The notes below the pieces were generated by a model. It was given only the letters and a program-made list of their open reading frames with translations, had not been told where the DNA came from and made no database searches. Source: CBFFRJ01 sp965644225 (GTDB taxonomy: Bacteria > Pseudomonadota > Gammaproteobacteria > Enterobacterales > Enterobacteriaceae). Taken from it: a stretch of DNA of 64,000 nt. Location of the stretch: NCBI RefSeq assembly GCF_965644225.1, contig NZ_CBFFRJ010000008.1, positions 1-64,000 of the forward strand, in the 5' to 3' direction. Below, one piece after another: positions 24,642 through 32,595 of this stretch. The position numbers and the translations under genes are program-made. Within the stretch, counting starts at the first letter, position 1. Every line of letters begins with the position of its first letter.

Positions 24642-25594
24642 GCAGCGCGCTGACAGATGCCCGCCGCCAGGCGTTGCGTTCGGCGTCCCACTGGTATGCA
24701 ACCCTCAGTGATAAACAGGTTAGCCCACAGCAAACCGCGCGCTGGCAACAATGGTACGAGCAGAGCCAGGAAAACCAGTGGGCCTGGCAGCAGGTGGAAA
24801 ACTTACGTAATGAGATGAGCGCGATCCCCGGAGAGCTGGCACACCGTGCCCTGCAGGACACGCAGCTTACCCGCCGTCGGGTGATGAAAGGGATGCTCCT
24901 GCTGTTGGGGTTAGGCGGAGGCTGGCGTCTCTGGCAGTCCGAGACCGGGGAAGGGCTACGCGCGGATTACCGCACCGCGAAAGGCGCAGTTCAGCAACTG
25001 ACGCTCGCCGATGGCAGCCAGCTGGCGCTGAATACCGACACCGCCGTCGACGTGCAGTTTGATGGCGAACAGCGACTTATTCGACTCTGGTATGGCGAAA
25101 TTGCCATTACCACCGCCAAAGATACCTTGCAGCGCCCGTTCCATGTGCAGACCCGCGAAGGGCGGCTGACCGCGCTGGGTACACGCTTTAGCGTGCGCCA
25201 GCAGGACAATGGCGTCGAACTTACGGTGCAACAGCACGCCGTCGAAGCAAGACTGGCATCCTCCCCTGACCAGATAAGGGTGGTCGAACAGGGGCAAAGC
25301 CTGCGCTTTAATGCCACGACCTTTGGCGCCGTCCAGCCTCGTGATGAAGAGGAGATCAGCTGGACGCAGGGGGTACTCAGTTTCAGCGATAAGCCGCTCG
25401 CCGAGGTGATTGCCATTCTTGGCCGTTACCGTTCCGGCATCGTGCAGTGCGACCCGCCGGTCGCCGGATTACGGCTCAGCGGCACCTTCCCGCTTAATGA
25501 TACCGATCGAATTTTGCAGACCATCGCAAAAACACTTCCCGTAAAAATTCAATACGTTACAAGGTACTGGGTTAACGTAACCGCGTTAAGCTAA
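24638..25594 (+). CDS. fecR: Ferric citrate signal transducer FecR
   Basis: A 318-aa single-pass inner-membrane sigma regulator (E. coli 317 aa). The cytoplasmic part that binds FecI is about 1-85 (RRQALRSASHWYATLSD, WQQWYEQSQENQWAWQQ with its Trp pairs). One membrane helix lies near 88-103 (GMLLLLGLGGGWRLW). The periplasmic FecR and C-terminal STN-like domains receive the signal from FecA (LSGTFPLNDTDRILQ). ATG 24638 overlaps the fecI stop (ATGA), showing translational coupling. Confidence 0.96.
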   Translation: MSSALTDARRQALRSASHWYATLSDKQVSPQQTARWQQWYEQSQENQWAWQQVENLRNEMSAIPGELAHRALQDTQLTRRRVMKGMLLLLGLGGGWRLWQSETGEGLRADYRTAKGAVQQLTLADGSQLALNTDTAVDVQFDGEQRLIRLWYGEIAITTAKDTLQRPFHVQTREGRLTALGTRFSVRQQDNGVELTVQQHAVEARLASSPDQIRVVEQGQSLRFNATTFGAVQPRDEEEISWTQGVLSFSDKPLAEVIAILGRYRSGIVQCDPPVAGLRLSGTFPLNDTDRILQTIAKTLPVKIQYVTRYWVNVTALS

Positions 25595-25598
25595 TTGA

Positions 25599-25625
25599 AA
25601 ACGAAAAAAATTATCATTTTCGTTT
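25599..25625. promoter_or_regulatory. Inverted repeat between fecR and fecA
   Basis: AAACGAAAA and TTTTCGTTT are separated by nine A+T-rich bases, followed by GTCCTTTTTCCC. It ends the fecIR transcript or lies in the FecI-dependent fecA promoter; I cannot tell which. Confidence 0.45.
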
Positions 25626-25689
25626 GTCCTTTTTCCCTCCTTCGTCCGACTTCATAGATGAACACAACAAAAATGATGATGGAGACGTT

Positions 25690-28035
25690 ATGACGCCTTT
25701 TCGCGCACTTCGTAAAACAACACCTTTGGTCATGGCAATACGTTTGAGTTTGCTGCCGGTGGCAAGCCTTGCCAGCACCGCAGCCTTCGCCGCCGTCGCA
25801 CCGGCGACAATCCAGTATGACATTCCCGCCGGAGCCCTGGACAAAGCGCTCAACCAGTTTGCCGCCAAAAGCGGTATTACCCTTTCGGTGGATGCCAGCC
25901 TGACTCGTGGCAAACAGAGCCAGGGCCTGAAGGGAACCTGGACCGTTGATGGCGGTTTAGAAACCATGCTGTCCGGCAGCGGCCTGCAAAGCAAAGCCCT
26001 GGGCAATAATGCCTGGACGCTTGAGCAAACGCCCGCCGGGCAGGAAGAGTCACTCACCATCATCGGCGACTGGCTGGGAGAAGCCCGTGAGAATGATGTT
26101 TTTGAACATGCAGGCGCACGTGATGTGATTCGCCGCGATGCCTTTGCCAGCTCCGGGGCAACGACCATGCGCGAAGTACTTAACCGTATCCCTGGCGTCT
26201 ATGCCCCGGAAAATAACGGTACAGGTAGCCACGATCTGGCGATGAACTTCGGTATTCGTGGGCTTAACCCGCGTCTTGCCAGCCGCTCTACCGTGCTGAT
26301 GGATGGCATTCCCGTTCCCTTTGCGCCCTATGGCCAGCCGCAGCTCTCCCTCGCGCCAGTCTCGCTGGGAAATATGGACGCCATTGACGTAGTCCGTGGC
26401 GGCGGGGCCGTGCGTTATGGGCCGCAAAGCGTGGGCGGCGTCGTCAACTTTGTGACCCGTGCCATCCCGAAAGAGTTCGGTATTGAAGCCGGTATGGAAG
26501 GCCAGCTTAGCCCGTCCTCTTCGCAAAACTCGCCGAAAGAAACCCACAATCTGATGATTGGCGGCACGGCGGAAAATGGTTTTGGCTCAGCGCTGCTGTA
26601 CTCAGGGACGCGTGGCAGCGACTGGCGCGAGCATAGCTCAACCCGCATTGACGATATCATGCTGAAAAGCAAATATGCCCCCAACGAGGTGCATACCTTT
26701 AACAGCCTGCTGCAATATTACGATGGCGAAGCCGATATGCCCGGCGGCCTGTCACGCGCGGACTACGATAAAGACAGATGGCAGTCCACCCGCCCTGACG
26801 ACAGCTTCTGGGGTCGCCGCCAACTGGCAAGCCTCGGCTATCAGTTCCAGCCGGACAGCCAGCATAAATTCAATATTCAGGGCTTCTACACCCGCACCCT
26901 GCGCAGCGGTTATTTGCTCCAGGGCGCGCGCGTTACCCTGTCGCCGCGTGATTACTGGGTCCGGGGTATTGAGCCGCGCTACAGCCAGAGCTTCAACCTC
27001 GGCCCGACCGCGCATGAAGTGGGCGTTGGCTACCGCTATGTGAATGAGTCAACGCATGAGATGCGTTACTACACCTCCGCCACCAGTGGACAAATGCCAT
27101 CCACGCAAAGTCCGTATGACCGCGACACCCGTTCCGGTACCGAGGCCCACGCCTGGTATCTCGACGATCGTGTTGACGTCGGCAACTGGACTATCACCCC
27201 GGGTATGCGCTTCGAACATATCGAGTCATATCAGGACAACAATATCAAAGGCACCCGTGAGGAAGTGAGCTACAACGCGCCGCTGCCTGCACTGAATGTG
27301 CTTTATCACCTCAACGAAAGCTGGAATCTCTATGCCAACACCGAAGGTTCGTTCGGAACAGTACAGTACAGTCAAATTGGCAAGGCTGTGCAAAGCGGCA
27401 ATGTGGAGCCGGAAAAAGCGCGTACCTGGGAAGTCGGAAGCCGATACGACGACGGCGTCCTGAGCGCGGAAATGGGGCTGTTCCTGATTAACTTCGATAA
27501 TCAGTACGACTCCAACCAGACCAATGACACGGTTACGGCGCGTGGTAAAACACGCCACACCGGCGTGGAAGGCCAGGTTCGCTATGACTTCTCAGACCTG
27601 ACCCCTGCGCTGGAAAATGTTTCAGCTTACGCCAGCTATGCGTACGTCAACGCGGAAATTCGCGAAGCAGGTGACACTTACGGCAACCAGGTTCCCTTCT
27701 CGCCAAAGCACAAAGGCACCTTCGGCGTGGATTACAAACCCGGAAACTGGACGTTCAACCTGAACAGCGAGTTCCAGTCCAGCCAGTTTGCTGACAATGC
27801 CAATACCCGCGCAGAGAGCGCCGATGGCAGCACCGGTCGTATCCCGGGGTACATGTTATGGGGCGCGCGCGCCGGGTACCAGTTCGGCGCTGATATGGCG
27901 CACCTGAACCTGGCCTTTGGCGTGAAGAACCTGTTTGACCATGAGTACTTCACCCGCTCGTATGATGACAACAACAAAGGTCTCTACGTCGGGCAACCAC
28001 GCACGCTGTATATGCAAGGTTCAGTGAAGTTCTAA
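25690..28035 (+). CDS. fecA: TonB-dependent ferric citrate receptor FecA
   Basis: A 781-aa outer-membrane transporter and signal receptor (E. coli 774 aa). A signal peptide of about 35 residues is followed by the STN signalling domain (GALDKALNQFAAKSGITLSV near 45-64). A TonB-box-like ESLTIIGDW is near 118. The plug domain (ATTMREVLNRIPGVYAPENN, RGLNPRLASRSTVLMDGI) leads into a 22-strand barrel ending in YMQGSVKF. It imports diferric dicitrate using TonB-ExbBD energy and signals to FecR through the STN domain. I chose ATG 25690, 9 bp after GGAG, by alignment. Confidence 0.97.
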   Translation: MTPFRALRKTTPLVMAIRLSLLPVASLASTAAFAAVAPATIQYDIPAGALDKALNQFAAKSGITLSVDASLTRGKQSQGLKGTWTVDGGLETMLSGSGLQSKALGNNAWTLEQTPAGQEESLTIIGDWLGEARENDVFEHAGARDVIRRDAFASSGATTMREVLNRIPGVYAPENNGTGSHDLAMNFGIRGLNPRLASRSTVLMDGIPVPFAPYGQPQLSLAPVSLGNMDAIDVVRGGGAVRYGPQSVGGVVNFVTRAIPKEFGIEAGMEGQLSPSSSQNSPKETHNLMIGGTAENGFGSALLYSGTRGSDWREHSSTRIDDIMLKSKYAPNEVHTFNSLLQYYDGEADMPGGLSRADYDKDRWQSTRPDDSFWGRRQLASLGYQFQPDSQHKFNIQGFYTRTLRSGYLLQGARVTLSPRDYWVRGIEPRYSQSFNLGPTAHEVGVGYRYVNESTHEMRYYTSATSGQMPSTQSPYDRDTRSGTEAHAWYLDDRVDVGNWTITPGMRFEHIESYQDNNIKGTREEVSYNAPLPALNVLYHLNESWNLYANTEGSFGTVQYSQIGKAVQSGNVEPEKARTWEVGSRYDDGVLSAEMGLFLINFDNQYDSNQTNDTVTARGKTRHTGVEGQVRYDFSDLTPALENVSAYASYAYVNAEIREAGDTYGNQVPFSPKHKGTFGVDYKPGNWTFNLNSEFQSSQFADNANTRAESADGSTGRIPGYMLWGARAGYQFGADMAHLNLAFGVKNLFDHEYFTRSYDDNNKGLYVGQPRTLYMQGSVKF

Positions 28036-28044
28036 GTCTGGTAT

Positions 28045-28081
28045 CGCCGGATGGGGCAAAACGCCTTATCCGGCCTGCAGG
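28045..28081. repeat. REP element between fecA and fecB
   Basis: GCCGGATG-GGGCaaaaCG-CCTTATCCGGCCTGC is a typical repetitive extragenic palindrome unit. A second hairpin, GTCGGGC / GCCCGAC, follows at about 28098-28125. Such hairpins reduce transcription into fecB and protect the fecA mRNA 3' end. Confidence 0.8.
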
Positions 28082-28137
28082 ACAGTTGGTTTTTTGCCGT
28101 CGGGCTGGCCTGCGCCGCCCGACAGGACGGGAGAAAT

Positions 28138-29040
28138 ATGTTGGCTTATATTCGTTTTTTATTGGCGGGCCTGCTGGTACTGACCAGCCAGGCCTTTGCC
28201 GTTACCGTTCAGGATGAGCACGGCAGCTTTACCCTCGATAAAACGCCACAACGGATTGTGGTACTGGAACTCTCCTTCGCCGATGCGCTGGCAGCGGTAA
28301 ACGTCAGCCCGGTGGGGATTGCGGATGATAACGATCCCTCCCGCATTCTTTCCGACGTCAGCGCCCGTTTTACGCCGTGGCAATCTGTCGGCACCCGCGC
28401 GCAGCCGAGCCTGGAAGTGATTTCGGCCCTGAAGCCGGATCTGATCATCGCAGACAGCAGCCGTCATGCCGGTATTTACGCCGCGCTACAGGCTATCGCC
28501 CCGGTGTTATTACTGAAGTCCCGTAACGAAACCTACGAAGAAAATCTGCAATCTGCGACGATCATCGGCAAAGTTGTGGGCAAAGAGGGAGAGATGACCC
28601 AACGCCTGGCGTTACATCACCAGCGGATGCAGGCCTTTGCCGCCGACCTTCCCAAAGGCGCCACGGTGGTGTTTGGTACCTCCCGCGAACAGCAATTCAA
28701 CCTGCACTCCAGCCAAAGCTACACCGGTAGCGTGCTGGCTTCGCTGGGGTTAACCCTCCCGGCCGCCGTCAATAATGCCCCGATGGCCGCTATTGGTCTG
28801 GAACAGTTGCTGGCAATCAACCCGCAGTGGCTGATTGTGGCGCACTATCGCCAGCAGAGCATTGTCCGCACCTGGCAGCAGGACCCACTCTGGCCAATGA
28901 TGCAGGCGGCGCAGAAGCAGCAGATTGCACAAGTGGACAGTAATACCTGGGCGCGGATGCGCGGTATTTTTGCCGCCGAGCGTATCGGTTCCGACATGGT
29001 CAAAATTGTTCATCATCAAGCGGTTATCACCGCCCCATGA
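28138..29040 (+). CDS. fecB: Ferric citrate periplasmic binding protein FecB
   Basis: A 300-aa periplasmic binding protein of the cluster A-II (siderophore) type. The signal peptide ends at SQAFA. The FecB start (VTVQDEHGSFTLDKTPQRIV) is clear, and VLELSFADALAAV, SLEVISALKPDLIIADSSRH and SNTWARMRGIFAAERI are conserved with E. coli. It delivers iron citrate or iron to FecCD. ATG 28138 follows GGGAG and gives the E. coli length. It overlaps fecC by 4 bp. Confidence 0.97.
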   Translation: MLAYIRFLLAGLLVLTSQAFAVTVQDEHGSFTLDKTPQRIVVLELSFADALAAVNVSPVGIADDNDPSRILSDVSARFTPWQSVGTRAQPSLEVISALKPDLIIADSSRHAGIYAALQAIAPVLLLKSRNETYEENLQSATIIGKVVGKEGEMTQRLALHHQRMQAFAADLPKGATVVFGTSREQQFNLHSSQSYTGSVLASLGLTLPAAVNNAPMAAIGLEQLLAINPQWLIVAHYRQQSIVRTWQQDPLWPMMQAAQKQQIAQVDSNTWARMRGIFAAERIGSDMVKIVHHQAVITAP

Positions 29041-30035
29041 CCCACGGGAGCCCAATATTGTGGCGCTGGGGTCTGCCCGTACTGGTACTGGGAGGTGTGT
29101 TCTGGCTGAGCCTGTTTTGCTGGTCGCCGGTGGCTATTCCCGCATTTAGCGCCCTGCATGCGTTATTGCCAGGCCCCCCGTCTTCGATGGCGGAAGCGCT
29201 GGTGCAGAACCTGCGTCTGCCGCGCAGCCTGGTGGCCATGCTGATTGGCGCAAGTCTGGCGCTGGCCGGAACCCTGCTGCAAACGCTGACCCACAATCCG
29301 CTGGCCTCGCCCTCGCTGCTGGGTATTAACAGCGGCGCGGCGCTGGCAATGGCCGTGGTCAGCGCCATCAGCCCGGCACCGCTGGCAGGCTTTTCACTGG
29401 CCTTTATTGCGGCCGTGGGCGGCGGGCTGTGCTGGCTGCTGGTGATGACAGCAGGCGGCGGCTGGAGGCGATCACTGGACAGGCATCGGGTGATCCTCGC
29501 AGGTATCGCTCTTTCGGCACTGTGTATGGCCCTCACCCGCGTTACCCTGCTGCTGGCTGAAGACCACGCTTACGGTATCTTTTACTGGCTGGCTGGCGGC
29601 GTCTCTCACGCTCGCTGGCAGGAATTCTGGCATCTTTTCCCGGTGGTTGCGCTGGTGACGCCAGTCGTCCTGTTACTGGCAAATTCGCTGAATCTGCTCA
29701 ATATCAGCGATGATTCTGCCCACACCCTGGGCGTCAATCTGCCGCGAGTACGGCTTATCATCAACCTGGCGGTATTGCTGTTGGTAGGAACCTGCGTCAG
29801 CGTTGCCGGGCCGGTGGCCTTTATTGGCCTGTTGATGCCGCACCTGGCGCGACTATGGGTGGGGCATAGCCACCAGCGCCTGCTGCCGATGAGCATGTTG
29901 CTGGGCGCGACCTTTATGCTGCTGGCTGACCTCGTTTCCCATGGGCTGGCCTGGCCTGGCGAACTGCCAGCCGGGGCAGTCGTGGCGTTAATTGGCGCGC
30001 CGGGATTTGTCTGGCTGGCCAGGAGGCGCGGATGA
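29037..30035 (+). CDS. fecC: Ferric citrate ABC permease FecC
   Basis: A 332-aa inner-membrane permease of the FecCD/BtuC family with about ten helices, same length as in E. coli. Motifs: NLRLPRSLVAMLIGASLALA near 60-80, HNPLASPSLLGINSGAALAM, AGPVAFIGLLMPHLARLWVG near 258-277 (ATPase-coupling region), DLPAGAVVALIGAPGFVWL-like end. It pairs with FecD. Overlaps of 4 bp with fecB and fecD show a tightly coupled operon. Confidence 0.96.
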   Translation: MTHGSPILWRWGLPVLVLGGVFWLSLFCWSPVAIPAFSALHALLPGPPSSMAEALVQNLRLPRSLVAMLIGASLALAGTLLQTLTHNPLASPSLLGINSGAALAMAVVSAISPAPLAGFSLAFIAAVGGGLCWLLVMTAGGGWRRSLDRHRVILAGIALSALCMALTRVTLLLAEDHAYGIFYWLAGGVSHARWQEFWHLFPVVALVTPVVLLLANSLNLLNISDDSAHTLGVNLPRVRLIINLAVLLLVGTCVSVAGPVAFIGLLMPHLARLWVGHSHQRLLPMSMLLGATFMLLADLVSHGLAWPGELPAGAVVALIGAPGFVWLARRRG

Positions 30036-30991
30036 ACACTCGTACTTTCGCGGGGCTGCTACTGCTGATGCTATTGCTGACAACCGCGCTGGCGCTGCGG
30101 GCGGGCGCGCTGCCGCTGCCGTGGTCGGCGCTGTTCTCAGGCTGGCAGTCAGGCAGTGAACACCACTATGTGCTGACGCAATATCGCCTGCCGCGCGTAA
30201 TTCTGGCGCTAGTGGTCGGCGCGGCACTGGCGGTCGCGGGCGTGCTGGTGCAGGGAACGATACGCAATCCGCTGGCATCGCCGGATATTCTGGGTATTAA
30301 CCACGCCGCCAGTCTGGCAGCGGTGGGCGCTATGCTGCTGATCCCTGGGCTGTCGGTGTTCTGGCTCCCCTTTATGGCCTTCGTCGGGGGCATGGCGGGC
30401 CTGTTTTTGCTGCGCGCGCTGGTCAACACGGCTTCCCCTATGAAGCTGGCATTAACCGGGGTCGCCCTTTCCGCCTGCTGGGCCAGCGTCCTCGATTATC
30501 TGCTGCTCTCCCGTCCGCAGGATATTAATAACGGGCTGCTGTGGCTGACGGGCAGTCTGTGGGGGCGGGATCTCTCCTTTGTGATGGTGGCGCTGCCCGC
30601 GCTGCTGGTGCTGGTTCCCTTGAGTTTCTTCTACAGCCGTGACCTGGACTTACTGGCGCTGGGAGATGAACGTGCCGCCACCCTGGGCGTTTCGGTCGCC
30701 CGCACCCAGTTTCAGGTCCTGTTGCTCGCCGTTGCCCTGACCTCGGTCGGCGTCGCCGTATGCGGGCCAATAGGTTTTATCAGCCTTGTGGTTCCCCACA
30801 TTATGCGCCGCTGCGCAGGTGGCCGACACCGGGTGCTGCTCCCTCTTAGCGCACTGACTGGCGCGCTTGTTCTGCTGCTGGCCGACCTTCTGGCCCGCAC
30901 AATCAATCCACCGATGGAGCTCCCCGCCGGGGTGCTGACCGCCATTATCGGCGCGCCGGGTTTTATCTGGCTGTTAGTAAGGATGCGCTAA
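30032..30991 (+). CDS. fecD: Ferric citrate ABC permease FecD
   Basis: A 319-aa inner-membrane permease of the FecCD/BtuC family, partner of FecC (E. coli FecD 318 aa). Motifs: YRLPRVILALVVGAALAVAG near 50-69, TIRNPLASPDILGINHAASL, CGPIGFISLVVPHIMRRCAG near 242-261, ELPAGVLTAIIGAPGFIWLL at the end. Its TAA overlaps the fecE ATG by one base (taATG). Confidence 0.96.
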   Translation: MNTRTFAGLLLLMLLLTTALALRAGALPLPWSALFSGWQSGSEHHYVLTQYRLPRVILALVVGAALAVAGVLVQGTIRNPLASPDILGINHAASLAAVGAMLLIPGLSVFWLPFMAFVGGMAGLFLLRALVNTASPMKLALTGVALSACWASVLDYLLLSRPQDINNGLLWLTGSLWGRDLSFVMVALPALLVLVPLSFFYSRDLDLLALGDERAATLGVSVARTQFQVLLLAVALTSVGVAVCGPIGFISLVVPHIMRRCAGGRHRVLLPLSALTGALVLLLADLLARTINPPMELPAGVLTAIIGAPGFIWLLVRMR

Positions 30992-31761
30992 TGAATGTGA
31001 GAACCGAAAGTCTGACTGCTGGCTATGGCGCAACATCCGTCCTGAAGGATATCTCCCTTGTGCTGCCGTCTGAGAAAATCACCGCGCTGCTTGGCCCCAA
31101 TGGCTGTGGTAAATCGACGCTGTTAAAGTGCTTTTCACGGCTTTTAGCCCCTCAGTCTGGCCATATCTGGCTGGATGAAAAACCGATGGCATCCTTTAAT
31201 TCCCGTCAGTTATCACGGCGGCTGGCGCTGTTGCCCCAGCATCATATGATCCCGGAGGGCATTACCGTCCGTGAGCTGGTTGCCTATGGTCGCAGCCCCT
31301 GGCTTCCCCTCTGGGGACGATTGTCGAAGCATGACAATATGATGATTGATGCCGCCATGGCGAAAACCCACACCGCAAGCCTGGCATCAAGTCAGTTAAC
31401 CCGGCTCTCAGGCGGCCAACGACAGCGCGCTTTTCTGGCGATGCTGCTGGCCCAGGATACTCCCATTGTTCTGCTTGATGAGCCCACCACCTGGCTGGAT
31501 ATTAATCATCAGGTCGAATTAATGGGATTAATGCAGGCACTGCGCGATAGCGGAAAAACGGTGATTACCGTGCTGCATGATCTTAATCAGGCCAGCCGCT
31601 ATTGCGACAATCTGGTGGTGCTGGCAAGTGGAAGAATTGCCGCCCAGGGAACGCCGCAGGAGGTCATGACGCCTGCGCTGTTGCGCGAGGTATTTAGCGT
31701 AGCAGCAGAGATCCACCCGGAGCCGGTGTCCGGCAGGCCGATGTGCGTGATTTGCGATTAA
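30991..31761 (+). CDS. fecE: Ferric citrate ABC ATPase FecE
   Basis: A 256-aa ATP-binding subunit on the cytoplasmic side of FecCD. Walker A GPNGCGKST is near 35-43, the Q-loop Gln near LLPQHHMIP, the ABC signature RLSGGQRQRAFLAMLL near 133-148, Walker B IVLLDEPTTWLD near 154-165, and the switch His in TVLHDLNQASRYCD. It completes a full fecABCDE set behind fecIR. Confidence 0.97.
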   Translation: MNVRTESLTAGYGATSVLKDISLVLPSEKITALLGPNGCGKSTLLKCFSRLLAPQSGHIWLDEKPMASFNSRQLSRRLALLPQHHMIPEGITVRELVAYGRSPWLPLWGRLSKHDNMMIDAAMAKTHTASLASSQLTRLSGGQRQRAFLAMLLAQDTPIVLLDEPTTWLDINHQVELMGLMQALRDSGKTVITVLHDLNQASRYCDNLVVLASGRIAAQGTPQEVMTPALLREVFSVAAEIHPEPVSGRPMCVICD

Positions 31762-31771
31762 GGACGAGCAC

Positions 31772-31803
31772 AAAAAAATAACCCTCTCGATGGAGAGGGT
31801 TAT
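31772..31803. terminator. Bidirectional terminator fecE / ssb
   Basis: ATAACCCTCTC-gat-g-GAGAGGGTTAT, an 11-bp perfect stem with an A-run on its left side (a T-run for ssb on the minus strand). It serves the convergent ssb and probably fecE. Confidence 0.85.
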
Positions 31804-31816
31804 CATGCGGGAGATC

Positions 31817-32350
31817 TTAGAACGGGATGTCGTCGTCGAAGTCCATCGGCGGTTCGTTAGACTGTGCCGGTGCGGACTGCTGCGGACGGGACTGCGCGCC
31901 GCCGCTGAACTGGTTGCCGCCCTGCGGCTGCTGAGGCTGCCCCCAACCGCCCTGCTGACCCTGGCCGCCCTGACCACCACCGGCCGGAGCGCCACCGCCC
32001 TGACGGCCGCCCAGCATTTGCATGGTGCCGCCGACGTTGACCACCACTTCAGTGGTGTACTTTTCAGAGCCGGACTGATCGGTCCATTTGCGGGTACGCA
32101 GCTGGCCTTCGATATAGACCTGAGAACCTTTACGCAGGTATTCACCGGCGACTTCAGCCAGTTTGCCGAACAGCACAACACGGTGCCACTCAGTCTGCTC
32201 TTTCATCTCACCGGTCGCTTTATCGCGCCAGGATTCGGAGGTCGCCAGCGTAATGTTGGCAACTGCGCCACCACTCGGCATGTAGCGTACTTCCGGGTCC
32301 TGCCCCAGATTACCGACGAGAATCACCTTGTTTACGCCTCTGCTGGCCAT
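31817..32350 (-). CDS. ssb: Single-stranded DNA-binding protein SSB
   Basis: A 177-aa essential ssDNA-binding protein (E. coli 178 aa). The OB fold lies at 1-112 (MASRGVNKVILVGNLGQDPE, ESWRDKATGEMKEQTEWHRV). A Gly/Gln/Pro-rich linker (about 113-165) follows, then the acidic tip MDFDDDIPF that recruits partner proteins. ATG 32350 follows GGAG in the leader. It is divergent from uvrA as in E. coli. Confidence 0.97.
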   Translation of the reverse strand: MASRGVNKVILVGNLGQDPEVRYMPSGGAVANITLATSESWRDKATGEMKEQTEWHRVVLFGKLAEVAGEYLRKGSQVYIEGQLRTRKWTDQSGSEKYTTEVVVNVGGTMQMLGGRQGGGAPAGGGQGGQGQQGGWGQPQQPQGGNQFSGGAQSRPQQSAPAQSNEPPMDFDDDIPF

Positions 32351-32494
32351 GATCGAGTCTCCTGAATACGTTTCTGTATAGTGTAAACGCGAGAGTGTAC
32401 CATTTCCACTTGGTCTTCCGATAGTTTCGAAGCATCTTCCAGAGTTCTCACGAACCGCACATTCTTGCACAGCTAACCAGAATAAGCATTCCAA

Positions 32495-32514
32495 TACTGT
32501 ATATTCAGACAGGG
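32495..32514. promoter_or_regulatory. SOS (LexA) box in the uvrA-ssb intergenic region
   Basis: TACTGTATATTCAGACAGGG keeps CTGT-N8-ACAG and matches the known uvrA box closely. It controls uvrA and possibly one of the ssb promoters. Confidence 0.88.
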
Positions 32515-32595
32515 TAAATTGTGTCATAATTAGCCGTTTCCGCCGGTTGCCCTTCGAGCAAACCTGGCGATCCGTGTTTTAACCGGGAAAGGTGA

